Source: Thermoleophilia bacterium
GTDB lineage: Bacteria > Actinomycetota > Thermoleophilia > Miltoncostaeales > Miltoncostaeaceae
DNA length: 64,000 bases
Assembly (NCBI GenBank): GCA_028285405.1
Contig: JANQPH010000011.1
Span: forward strand, 1-64,000
Reading direction: 5' to 3'
This document shows positions 17,513 to 25,235 of this stretch, one piece after another (the first letter of the stretch is position 1; each line of letters begins with the position of its first letter). The notes beneath the pieces were generated by a model. It was not told the origin of the DNA, did not search any database, and saw nothing but the letters and a program-made list of their open reading frames with translations. The translations under genes and the position numbers were made by a program.

Positions 17513-19367
17513 CTCGCTGGACACCGCGTCGCGCCGGATCACGATCCTGCGCCGAGCCGCGCACCGCGGCGACGAGCTCGCGACCGTCGTGGAGGTCGAC
17601 CGGACCGACGACGCCACGGTCTCCGACTGCATCTCGCGGGGCGTGCTACCCGTCGCGCTCGGGCACGAGCCCGGGGACGCCCCGGCGTGCGTGCTCCCGC
17701 CGGAGGCCGCGCTCGCGGCGGGCGAGGGGGGACTGCCCGGGTGGCGACTGACGGTGCTCGCCGACGGGGCGCGTGAGGAGATCCTCGACGCCGTGTGCCG
17801 CACCGAGGCCGCGTACCTGCGGGCCGACGCCGCGGTGCTCGAGGAGGCGGTCGACATCGCCGGCCTGCCGGCTGTGGACGTCGCGGTCTCGTGCGAGGTG
17901 GCCGATCTCGACGCCGCCCTCGAGGCGGTGCGGCTGGGTGCCGACGACCTGGTGGTCGACGGCTGGAGCGACGAGACGCTCGGCGAGCTCCGCGACGCCC
18001 TTGCGCCGGTTCGGCTCCACGAGCGCGTGGCGCTGCCGGGGCACACCGAGATCGACGACGCCCGGGCCACGCTGGCCGCCCCGATCTTCAAGGCGTACCT
18101 GGACCAGATCGACGGCTCCGGTCTGGCGCGGCCCCGGTACGAGTGGGCCCCGGGCAAGGACATGGAGCCACCGATGCCCGCCCGTCGCCTGTCCGCGGCC
18201 TACGAGGACCAGGAGTGGCGCGAGCGCCCGAACGAGCCGGCGCTCGACGCGCTTCGGCCCGAGCTCGGAGCGGTGCTCGACCGCTCGCTCGACGGCATCG
18301 CGCCCACCAGGGACGAGGTCGAGCTCCTCTTCGGCGCGCGCGGGTCGGAGGTCGAGGCGATCGCCCATGTCGCGGACGTCCTGCGCGAGCGGACGAACGG
18401 CGACGTCGTCACCTACGTCATCAACCGGAACATCAACTACACGAACCAGTGCTACTTCCGGTGTGGCTTCTGCGGCTTCTCGAAGGGCCCGAAGAGCCTC
18501 AACATGAAGGGCGACCCGTACATCCTCGAGATCCACGAGGTGGTCCACCGATCGGTCGAGGCGGCCGAGCGCGGCGCGACCGAGGTGTGCCTGCAGGGCG
18601 GCATCCACCCGGACTTCACCGGCGACTTCTACGTCGGCGTGCTCGAGGCGATCAAGCGGCGCCTCCCGAACATGCACGTCCACGGCTTCACCCCGCTCGA
18701 GGTGTGGCAGGGGGCCAACACGCTGGGTGTCCCGGTCAAGGATTTCCTCACGCGACTGCGCGACGCCGGCCTCGGCACGCTCCCCGGCACGGCCGCCGAG
18801 GTGCTGGACGACGACGTGCGCAAGTTCCTCTGCCCGGACAAGGTCCGCACGCCCGAGTGGGCCGAGGTGATGATCACCGCGCACGAGCTCGGCCTGCGGT
18901 CGACCTCGACGCTGATGTTCGGCCACATCGACCACCCGCGCGCGTGGGCCAACCACTTCGAGGTCCTGCGTGACATCCAGCGGCGCACCGGCGGGCTGAC
19001 CGAGTTCGTCCCGCTGCCGTTCGTCCACATGGGCTCACCGATCTACCTGCAGGGCAAGTCCCGGCCCGGGCCGACGTGGGACGAGGTCATCCTCGTGCAC
19101 GCCGTCGCGCGACTCGCGTTCGACGGCCTCATCCCGAACATCCAGGCGTCGTGGGTCAAGCTTGGCCTCGAGGGCGGCGAGCGCCTGCTCGCCTCCGGCT
19201 GCAACGACCTCGGCGGCACGCTGATGGACGAGAACATCTCGCGCGCGTCGGGAGCGTCACACGGGCAGCTCGCGACGCCGGAGGAGCTCGAGGCGACGAT
19301 CCGGGCGGCCGGCCGCATGCCGGCCCGCCGCAACACGGTCTACGACGTGATCGAGGTGCCCGCCTAG
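17502..19367 (+). CDS. cofH: FO synthase subunit CofH with a long N-terminal extension
   Basis: The radical-SAM CofH part starts near residue 240. It carries C317, C321 and C324 (CYFRCGFCGF), VCLQGGIHP, GTLPGTAAEVL, LMFGHIDHP and the C-terminal GGTLMDENISRASGA. It attacks the ribityl-pyrimidine precursor with a tyrosine-derived radical to make the CofG substrate. At 621 residues it is roughly 230 longer than usual CofH. The extra N-terminal part is alpha/beta (ELATVVEVDRTDDATVSDCI, DAALEAVRLGADDLVVDGW) and looks faintly like dehydroquinate-synthase-II or a TIM-barrel half. Its function is unknown. It overlaps cofG, so both should be made together. No frameshift or internal stop separates the two parts. 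Confidence 0.93.
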   Translation: MPHDSLDTASRRITILRRAAHRGDELATVVEVDRTDDATVSDCISRGVLPVALGHEPGDAPACVLPPEAALAAGEGGLPGWRLTVLADGAREEILDAVCRTEAAYLRADAAVLEEAVDIAGLPAVDVAVSCEVADLDAALEAVRLGADDLVVDGWSDETLGELRDALAPVRLHERVALPGHTEIDDARATLAAPIFKAYLDQIDGSGLARPRYEWAPGKDMEPPMPARRLSAAYEDQEWRERPNEPALDALRPELGAVLDRSLDGIAPTRDEVELLFGARGSEVEAIAHVADVLRERTNGDVVTYVINRNINYTNQCYFRCGFCGFSKGPKSLNMKGDPYILEIHEVVHRSVEAAERGATEVCLQGGIHPDFTGDFYVGVLEAIKRRLPNMHVHGFTPLEVWQGANTLGVPVKDFLTRLRDAGLGTLPGTAAEVLDDDVRKFLCPDKVRTPEWAEVMITAHELGLRSTSTLMFGHIDHPRAWANHFEVLRDIQRRTGGLTEFVPLPFVHMGSPIYLQGKSRPGPTWDEVILVHAVARLAFDGLIPNIQASWVKLGLEGGERLLASGCNDLGGTLMDENISRASGASHGQLATPEELEATIRAAGRMPARRNTVYDVIEVPA

Positions 19368-19392
19368 CGGCTCTCGCCGACCGGGCGGCCCG

Positions 19393-20076
19393 TCAGCCGC
19401 CGCTCGGTCGGAGCCGATCCAGGGTGCGCCGGTCGCCGTGCAGGACGACGGTCTCACCGGGCAGGTAGGTCGTGGCGCCGTTCGGTGCCCACACCCGGCG
19501 ATAGCCGCCGTCGCGCTCCTTCACGCCGAGCACGAGGACCGACCCTGCCGGCAGGTCGAGGCGGCCGCGCGTGTGGGGATCGTCGTCCTCGGCGATCGTG
19601 ATCTCGACGAGCACGTGGTCGTCGTCGATCTCGGCCACCTCGATCGGGGCCCCGGCGAGGTCCGCTCCCGCCCAGCGCCGGCCGGTGCGCAGGCCGACTC
19701 GCGTGAAGACCCGGTCGATCGGCGCCAGCCTGAGGATCAGGAACAGGACGACGAGTGCACCGAGCACGACGAGGAACCTGGTGTTGGCCTCGAGCGGCCC
19801 GGGCGCGATGAGGCCGACGACCAGCGACGCGAGCACGGTTGCCGTGCCGAGGTTGCCGAGGATCATCAGCTGGTAGGCGATCTTGCGGCGCTGGGGATGG
19901 CGCACGATCAGCGACGACTCGTCGGTGGTGAAGCCCACGCCGGTGAAGGCCGACCGTGCCTGGAAGCGGGCGGTCTCGGCGGGCAGACCCGTCGCGATGT
20001 AGGCGCCCGTCGCGATGCGCGTGACGATCATCGAGATGAGGGCGACGACGACGAGCGCTGCGAGCGCGGCGAACAT
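19393..20076 (-). CDS. Membrane protein with TrkA C-terminal (RCK-C) domain
   Basis: This 227-residue protein starts at ATG 20076. Three hydrophobic segments lie in the first 110 residues (MFAALAALVVVALISMIV, YQLMILGNLGTATVLASLVV, FLVVLGALVVLFLIL). A cytoplasmic TrkA-C/RCK-C ligand-binding domain fills about 135-225 (AGAPIEVAEI, AGSVLVLGVKE, YLPGETVVLHGDR). Between helices 1 and 2, ARSAFTGVGFTTDES recalls the pore loop of TrkH/KtrB-type potassium transporters. A role in K+ or other cation flux is therefore plausible but unproven. It follows cofE by 38 bp on the same strand, with no obvious metabolic tie. Confidence 0.8.
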   Translation of the reverse strand: MFAALAALVVVALISMIVTRIATGAYIATGLPAETARFQARSAFTGVGFTTDESSLIVRHPQRRKIAYQLMILGNLGTATVLASLVVGLIAPGPLEANTRFLVVLGALVVLFLILRLAPIDRVFTRVGLRTGRRWAGADLAGAPIEVAEIDDDHVLVEITIAEDDDPHTRGRLDLPAGSVLVLGVKERDGGYRRVWAPNGATTYLPGETVVLHGDRRTLDRLRPSGG

Positions 20077-20114
20077 GCCCCCGTCTTCGCACTTCTTCGC
20101 GCAGACCCTCCGAG

Positions 20115-20888
20115 CTACCGGAAGAGGTCGAGCTCGGGGTCCCGCAGCAGGTCGCCGACACCACCCGGCGAGGCGATCGTGTCGACGCCGCTGACGACCG
20201 CCGCCGGCGTGCCCGCGGCCTTGCCCATCAGCGATCCCGCGGCTGCGGCGATCTCGTCGGCGAGGCCCTGGTCGGTCGCTACGAGCAGCCGCCCCTCCCG
20301 GTCGCGCCCGCCGCGGTAGTCGATGATCGGGGCGAACCCGGCCACCCCGATGGCCAGGTTGATCAGCCCCCGCCGCCAGGCGCGCCCGTGCGTGTCGGTC
20401 ACGACGACGCCGACCCGGCCGCCGACGGCGGCTGCGACGGCGGCCTGGATGTGGCGCGCCGAGCGGTCCGGATCCCTGGGGAGCAGCACCACGGTTCCGT
20501 CGGCCACGTTCGAGCTGTCGATGCCGGCGTTGGCGCAGATGAAGCCGTGGTGGGTCTCGGCGATCACCACCGCGTTGCGCTGGCGGACGATCGCCCGGCT
20601 CTCGGACAGGATCAGCTCGCACAGCGCCGGGTCCTTGTTGGTCTGCTCGGCGAGCCGGCGGGCGGCCACCCCCGGCGACACGTCGGCCAGCCGCACGACC
20701 TGGCCTTCGGCCTTGCTCACGACCTTGTGCGCGACGACGAGCACGTCCCCCGGCTCCATGCCATCGGCGGCGGCGAGAGCGGCGAGTCGGGCCGGCAGGG
20801 GATCACCCGGAGCGATCTCCGGGATGCCGGTGAGCAGGCGGGCGTTCAGCGCGTACCCGAGTCTCGGGTCTGGCTCACGAGCGCCCAA
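20115..20888 (-). CDS. cofE: Coenzyme F420-0:L-glutamate ligase CofE
   Basis: This 257-residue protein has CofE motifs: GDVLVVAHKVVSKAEGQ, ETHHGFICANAGIDSSN, VVVTDTHGRAWRRGLINLAIG and IIDYRGGRD. It adds glutamate residues to F420-0 with GTP, completing the cofactor tail. It lacks the C-terminal nitroreductase-type domain found in FbiB fusions. The best start is TTG 20888 (MGAREPDPRLGYALNARL), overlapping the 3' end of cofC by 14 bp. The beginning of the gene lies in one copy of a 31-bp direct repeat shared with cofC, so the true start may have shifted. It is the third gene of the minus-strand cofD-cofC-cofE unit. Confidence 0.93.
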   Translation of the reverse strand: MGAREPDPRLGYALNARLLTGIPEIAPGDPLPARLAALAAADGMEPGDVLVVAHKVVSKAEGQVVRLADVSPGVAARRLAEQTNKDPALCELILSESRAIVRQRNAVVIAETHHGFICANAGIDSSNVADGTVVLLPRDPDRSARHIQAAVAAAVGGRVGVVVTDTHGRAWRRGLINLAIGVAGFAPIIDYRGGRDREGRLLVATDQGLADEIAAAAGSLMGKAAGTPAAVVSGVDTIASPGGVGDLLRDPELDLFR

Positions 20889-20988
20889 CCGGACGGTCCT
20901 GGTCGTCCGGACCCGGCTGCGTCCTCTCGCCAGACACCTGCGACTCGGCCACGCGAGGCGTACCCGAGTCTCGGGTCTGGCTCACGAG
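20851..20988. repeat. 31-bp direct repeat (20851-20881 and 20958-20988) at the cofC/cofE junction
   Basis: An identical 31-base sequence occurs twice, 107 bp apart, once in the 5' end of cofE and once in the 3' part of cofC. Each copy contains an inverted repeat with 7-base arms (acccgag / ctcgggt) around one base. Slippage between the copies would delete or add 107 bp and change the cofC tail and the cofE start. Confidence 0.9.
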
Positions 20989-21624
20989 GCCCCGCTCCCG
21001 GGTGAGCTCGGCGGCGCGGCCCTTGCTGGGCGACCGGGCGAGGTCGGCCAGATCCTGGGCGGTGTCGACGTCGAGGGCCAGCTCTGAGACCTCGAGCTCG
21101 ACCAGCCGCACCTCGAGCTGCGCGGCGTGGGCGAGGTGCTTGGCACGCGAGTTCGCCCCGAGCTGCGGCACGAGCGCCCGCGGCGGCTCGAGGAGGAGCG
21201 CGTTCGTCCCGGTGCCGTCGCGGGAGGGCACCAGCACCGCCCCGCGACCGCCGGGCGCCGCGTCGATGACCGCGTCGATCGCCGGACCGCTCGCGAGCGC
21301 GAGATCCGAGACGAGGATCAGCGCCGCGTCGGCGCCGTGCTCGTCGACGGTCTGGAGCCCGATCTCGACCGCGGCGTTCATCCCCTCGGGGGGATCGTGG
21401 TCGGGCACGGCGGCGGCGCCCGAGTCCTGGGCGAGCATGGCCGCGTCAGGGTCCTCGGTCACGACGACGATCCCGTCGAGCCGTTCGGCCGCCCGGCATG
21501 CGGCCAGCACGTCCTCGAGCATCGCGATCTGGAGCTCGCGGCGATCGTCGGGCTGGAGGATGCGCGAGAGCCGCCGCAGCGCTCGGCCCAGCCGCTTCAC
21601 CGGGATGACGGCCACGGTGCTCAC
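20875..21624 (-). CDS. cofC: Phosphoenolpyruvate/2-phospho-L-lactate guanylyltransferase CofC
   Basis: The GTG at 21624 gives MSTVAVIPVKRLG, the standard CofC start, and overlaps the cofD stop (GTGA). The 249-residue protein shows nucleotidyltransferase features: the VTEDPDAAMLAQ strand, LILVSDLALASG and VLVPSRDGTGTNALLL. It activates phosphoenolpyruvate or phospholactate with GTP for CofD (also called FbiD in actinobacteria). The last about 40 residues (SQTRDSGTPRVAESQ, GPDDQDRPVGRS) look non-conserved and lie in the 31-bp repeat region, suggesting a duplicated or extended tail. Confidence 0.92.
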   Translation of the reverse strand: MSTVAVIPVKRLGRALRRLSRILQPDDRRELQIAMLEDVLAACRAAERLDGIVVVTEDPDAAMLAQDSGAAAVPDHDPPEGMNAAVEIGLQTVDEHGADAALILVSDLALASGPAIDAVIDAAPGGRGAVLVPSRDGTGTNALLLEPPRALVPQLGANSRAKHLAHAAQLEVRLVELEVSELALDVDTAQDLADLARSPSKGRAAELTRERGLVSQTRDSGTPRVAESQVSGERTQPGPDDQDRPVGRS

Positions 21625-22547
21625 GCGGTCACGGCGTTCAGCGCGAATTCGGCGAGGCGGGGGCGGTCCGCGGGCTCGCGCATCACGATCTCGGTCGCCC
21701 GGGCCCGGACGCCGAAGTCCTCGAGCACGGGGACGCGGGCGACATCCTGCTCGTCGAGGACGAACGTGCCGGCCACATCGGCATACAGGCGGGCCATCTG
21801 CACGGCCGAGCACTCGCGGTAGCCCGCGCCCGCCAGAAAGCGGGCCGCCGGTCCCTCGACCGGCGCGTTGACGACGATCGGGCTGATCGCGACGACCTCG
21901 TCGCGTCGTGCGGCGAGCGCCGGGCGCACCCCGGGCACCGCCAGGATGGTCCCGATCGAGACGATCGGGCTTGAGGGGCAGATCACCACCCGGTCCGCTG
22001 CCTCGATGGCCTCGATCACTCCCGGCGCCGGGTGCGAGGAGGCGACGCCGCGCATCTCGATCCGCTCGATGTCTTCCGACGCGCCGTCGCGGACGAGGTA
22101 CTCCTGGAAGGAGTGCTCGCCGCTCGTGGTTCTGATCCGGGTGCGGACCGTGTCGTCGGTCATGGGCAGCAGGCGCGCCGCGACGCCCAGCCGGTCGCAC
22201 AGCTCTCGGGTGACCTCGGAGAGGGGCAGTCCCTCGGCGAGCCGCGCGGTGCGATGCAGATGGGTCGCAAGATCGCGATCACCGAGCCCGAACCACGCCT
22301 CGTTCCCGTAGGTCTCGAGGCCCTCGAGGCAGCGGAAGGTGTCGTCGGCGAAGCCCCATCCGCGGCCATCGACCACCCGGGCGAGCACGTACATGTTGAT
22401 GTCGAGATCGGGGCAGACCCGAAGCCCGTAGAAGTCGCCGTCGTCGCCGGTGTTGACGATCGCCACGAGATCGTCCTGGCCGACGACCTGCGCCAGCCCA
22501 TCGACGATCTTTGAGCCGCCGGTGCCTCCGGCGAGGGCGAGGATCAC
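21621..22547 (-). CDS. cofD: 2-phospho-L-lactate transferase CofD
   Basis: The 308-residue protein begins with LALAGGTGGSKI, the nucleotide-binding signature of CofD/FbiA, and has INMYVLARVVDGRGWGFADDT and PSSPIVSIGTILAVPG. It transfers the phospholactate (or phosphoenolpyruvate-derived) moiety from the GDP-activated donor to FO, giving F420-0 or its dehydro form. It is the first gene of the minus-strand unit. cofC overlaps by 4 bp and cofE follows, so the enzymes of the tail part of F420 synthesis are translated together, facing the FO-making cofG-cofH operon. Confidence 0.95.
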   Translation of the reverse strand: MILALAGGTGGSKIVDGLAQVVGQDDLVAIVNTGDDGDFYGLRVCPDLDINMYVLARVVDGRGWGFADDTFRCLEGLETYGNEAWFGLGDRDLATHLHRTARLAEGLPLSEVTRELCDRLGVAARLLPMTDDTVRTRIRTTSGEHSFQEYLVRDGASEDIERIEMRGVASSHPAPGVIEAIEAADRVVICPSSPIVSIGTILAVPGVRPALAARRDEVVAISPIVVNAPVEGPAARFLAGAGYRECSAVQMARLYADVAGTFVLDEQDVARVPVLEDFGVRARATEIVMREPADRPRLAEFALNAVTA

Positions 22548-22689
22548 CGCGGTGTTCGGATTGCGGGCTGCACGCGGCCACCGAGTCTAGTCCGGCGAGG
22601 GCCGACGCCTCGGTCGCACCAGTGCCTGCGGTGGACCTTCGCGGGCGACAGGACGAACACGCGGGCGCCACGGCGCCGCCGCGGGTTGG

Positions 22690-23796
22690 CTACGCCCGGC
22701 AGCTCGCCGGGACGTCGGGTGACGGCGATCCGGTCAGACCCTTCTTCTCCTTGAGGGCCTGAATCCGCTCGATGAAGCGTGCCGTCTGCGCGTCCTTCGA
22801 CAGCTCCTCGATCGCCGCCTGTCCGGATGCCTCGAGGGCCTCCCGGTCCGCCTCGGTGGCCTCGGCGAACCGGAGGCCCTCCTCGCAGAGGGTGTCCGCG
22901 AGCGCGCTCGGCTGGCCGAAGATCTCGGTGAAGACGAAGTTCGGCACCTCCTCGCCGGCGTCGATGATCGCCTGCTGGTCCTCGTCGGACAGCTGGTTGA
23001 ACGCGTCCTCGTTCATGACCAGCGCCGCCGGGAACGGCCAGAGCGTGACGTTGCCGGTCACGTAGTCGGCCACCTCGTAGTACCCCTGGCCCTGGATCAG
23101 GCCGAGGTTGGCCTCCATGCCCCCCACCGTGCCGTCGCGCAGCGCGTTGTAGACGTCCGGCAGCGGGATCGGCGTCGGGTCGGCGCCGAGCGCGCGCAAA
23201 CCGGTCGCGAGCACGTTCGACTCGACCGACCTGATCTTGAGGCCGTCGAAGTCGGCGGGGGTGACGAGGGGCGTGTTCTCGCCGAGCGGCTGGCGCAGCC
23301 CGCCCTCTTGGAGCGCGAGGCCGACGAGGCCGATCTCACCGACCGCCTCGAGCATCTCGTCGCCGATGCGGCTCTCGATGACCTCGCGCTCGAGCTCGTA
23401 GTTGGTGATCAGGAACGGCGCTTGGAGCGCTTCGAAGGCGGACACCCCCTGGGTGTCCCAGACGGCGGTCGACACCGCGGCCATGTCGACGACGCCTGCG
23501 CGGACATCCTCGAGCAGCGGCACGTCGCCGCCGTCGTAGACCGGGATGGTGTCGATCTCGATGCGGCCACCACTGTGCTCGGCCACCCGCTGGGCGAAGA
23601 AGTCGACCGCCTGGCCCTTCGGGTGCTGCTGGGTGGTGTTGTACCCGAGTCGAAGCGTGACCTCGGCGGCCTCGCCGCCCGCCGTGCCGCTGCCCCCGGA
23701 GTCACCGTCGTCGCCGCAGGCGGCGAACGCGCCGACGGCGATCGCAATGCCCATGAACAGGGCGCCGGTCCTCCAGAGCCGCTGGCGTCGTGTCAC
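22690..23796 (-). CDS. TRAP-type solute-binding lipoprotein (DctP family)
   Basis: The GTG at 23796 has a GAAGGAG 6 bases upstream and is preferred over the earlier in-frame ATG. The 368-residue product has a basic start, a hydrophobic helix and the lipobox AFAAC followed by a DDGDSGGSG linker, so it should be a lipid-anchored extracellular protein. The DctP fold is clear (LRLGYNTTQQHPKGQAVDFF, GLKIRSVESNVLATGLRALG, GTVGGMEANL). DctP proteins bind organic acids or similar ligands and deliver them to DctQ/DctM membrane subunits. No DctQ or DctM gene is present within the window, so this gene is an orphan. It diverges from the acetoacetate-decarboxylase-like pair. Confidence 0.9.
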   Translation of the reverse strand: MTRRQRLWRTGALFMGIAIAVGAFAACGDDGDSGGSGTAGGEAAEVTLRLGYNTTQQHPKGQAVDFFAQRVAEHSGGRIEIDTIPVYDGGDVPLLEDVRAGVVDMAAVSTAVWDTQGVSAFEALQAPFLITNYELEREVIESRIGDEMLEAVGEIGLVGLALQEGGLRQPLGENTPLVTPADFDGLKIRSVESNVLATGLRALGADPTPIPLPDVYNALRDGTVGGMEANLGLIQGQGYYEVADYVTGNVTLWPFPAALVMNEDAFNQLSDEDQQAIIDAGEEVPNFVFTEIFGQPSALADTLCEEGLRFAEATEADREALEASGQAAIEELSKDAQTARFIERIQALKEKKGLTGSPSPDVPASCRA

Positions 23797-23884
23797 CGGC
23801 ACACTCCTTCGTCGAGAGGTCTCCAGCGCCTGCCAAACCAGCACAGCACTCGGGCGAGGGCGGGTCCAGGACGCGTCCTGTCAG

Positions 23885-23910
23885 GAGTTTGTCAACATCC
23901 GCACAAACTC
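23885..23910. promoter_or_regulatory. Inverted repeat, candidate operator
   Basis: Two perfect 8-base arms, gagtttgt and acaaactc, are separated by 10 bases. The size and AT content, unusual for this GC-rich window, fit a dimeric repressor site. It lies in the divergent gap, about 90 bp from the TRAP start. Confidence 0.45.
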
Positions 23911-23986
23911 TTCGGGATGTCGCGAGACGGCCCTGCCGATGGGGTTCTTCACTGCCCCGGATTGCCCTGTCTGGGCCGAGGAGTCG

Positions 23987-24015
23987 TTGCGACCCGAAAG
24001 CTCGTGACATATGGT
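23987..24015 (+). promoter_or_regulatory. Candidate promoter for the decarboxylase-like pair
   Basis: TTGCGA at 23987-23992 and TATGGT at 24010-24015 are spaced by 17 bases, matching a vegetative-type promoter at four or more positions in each box. The start codon at 24137 would leave a leader of about 115 bases ending in a GGGGGAAG ribosome binding site. Confidence 0.35.
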
Positions 24016-24136
24016 GCATACATCGTTCGCTCGGCGGCTCAGCCTCCCGCAGACGCTGGGGGCCGACGTCCCGACGGGCGCTGTTGCGATTCGTGTGCAG
24101 CCACCTCTCCATCCATCCATAGGGGGAAGCCCGTAA

Positions 24137-25162
24137 ATGGCTGAGATCTTCGAGGTCTCCCAGATCCCCGGCGCCGAGACTGGCGAGATTCCGCCGTCTC
24201 CGGTTGACCGGGACGAGAAGACCGCGTTCATCTACCCGCTTGTCGACCCACTGTGGGACATCGACACGCTTCCGCTGACCTACACGAACTCGCGCTGGTC
24301 TGCCTTCTTCTACCGTTGCGATGAGAAGGCGCTTCGGCGCGTCGTTCCCGACTGTCTCGACATCGAGGACGACATTGTCGAGTTCTGGTACGTCGACCAC
24401 AACCACACCATGCTCGGCCCGTACGGCGAGATGGGTGTCACCGTGGCCGCGAGCCACAAGGCTGGCGACGGCAACACGTACTACGCCGGGTACTACCCGT
24501 ACATGTACCTGACGCAGGACGCGGCCATCGACGCCGGTCGTGTGCTTGGTTTCCCGAAGAAGGAAGCCTTCATTCGCGTTGTGGAGCACGGCGGTAACCC
24601 GGACGACGGTTACGGCACGTACGACACCAAGATCTACGGGTTCGACTACTTCTCGTTCCTCATGATTCGGAACGGGTACGTCATCCACTCGGCGACTGGT
24701 AAGTACGACGACGCCGACCTGTCGGCCAAGCCCGCGTTCTACGGCAACACGGACTACGGCCGTATGAACATGAAGGTGGTCACGGCTCCGGACATCTCGG
24801 AGTCCCGCTGGGAGCTCATCTACCTCCCGTCGACCGTGACCAAGGACCTCGCGACGCTCATGGGTCGTCCCGACTCCGAGGGCTCGCACCGCTTCCAGGT
24901 CAAGCCGGAGTCGATCCGGACCGCTGGCCCGGACAGCATCAACTGGTTCATGCAGGCGACGCCGTTCGACAACCTCGGGGCAGAGATGCCGCCGACGGAG
25001 ATGATCGGGCTGATGACCTTCAGCTTCGACCTCATCATTCCGGCCGGCGTCAACCTCTGGAACGAGACCTACACCCGGGACGCCACCTGGGCCGGCGCGG
25101 CCAAGCCGTACCGGTTCGGTCTGCGTCACCGGTTCCCCAAGCCCATCGGTCTGGGTGCGTAG
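24137..25162 (+). CDS. Acetoacetate decarboxylase-family protein, copy 1
   Basis: This 341-residue protein resembles the acetoacetate decarboxylase family: NSRWSAFFYR, EFWYVDHNHT, GPYGEMGVTV and the Schiff-base lysine candidates Lys141/Lys142 in LGFPKKEAF. True decarboxylases split acetoacetate to acetone and CO2. Many relatives act on other beta-keto or enol substrates, so the reaction is not certain. The second copy (25236) is clearly paralogous, with roughly half of the residues identical by eye. Codons here favour GGT, CGT and ACG-type choices more than the neighbours, and the leader carries a strong ribosome binding site, so high expression is likely. Confidence 0.82.
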   Translation: MAEIFEVSQIPGAETGEIPPSPVDRDEKTAFIYPLVDPLWDIDTLPLTYTNSRWSAFFYRCDEKALRRVVPDCLDIEDDIVEFWYVDHNHTMLGPYGEMGVTVAASHKAGDGNTYYAGYYPYMYLTQDAAIDAGRVLGFPKKEAFIRVVEHGGNPDDGYGTYDTKIYGFDYFSFLMIRNGYVIHSATGKYDDADLSAKPAFYGNTDYGRMNMKVVTAPDISESRWELIYLPSTVTKDLATLMGRPDSEGSHRFQVKPESIRTAGPDSINWFMQATPFDNLGAEMPPTEMIGLMTFSFDLIIPAGVNLWNETYTRDATWAGAAKPYRFGLRHRFPKPIGLGA

Positions 25163-25181
25163 GAGCCAAACCACGTCGTGC

Positions 25182-25211
25182 GCCCGACGCGGCGAGTTGG
25201 TTGCGTCGGGC
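25182..25211 (+). promoter_or_regulatory. Intercistronic hairpin between the two decarboxylase-like genes
   Basis: A 9-bp perfect stem (gcccgacgc / gcgtcgggc) closes a 12-base loop. The outer bases aggagcc (25161-25167) and ggctcct (25209-25215) can pair instead and enclose it. It ends just before the AAGGAGG of copy 2. It could stabilise or trim the mRNA; there is no T tract, so a terminator is less likely. Confidence 0.5.
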
Positions 25212-25235
25212 TCCTGTCAAGGAGGAAACGCCTAA

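Larger units (their letters stand above)
23797..24136. other. 340-bp divergent regulatory gap
   Basis: No credible gene lies here; open frames crossing it have no recognisable protein character. It separates the TRAP lipoprotein gene (minus) from the decarboxylase-like pair (plus). It holds an inverted repeat at 23885-23910, a promoter-like pair at 23987-24015 and a short CCAT tandem repeat near 24108-24118. Confidence 0.6.
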
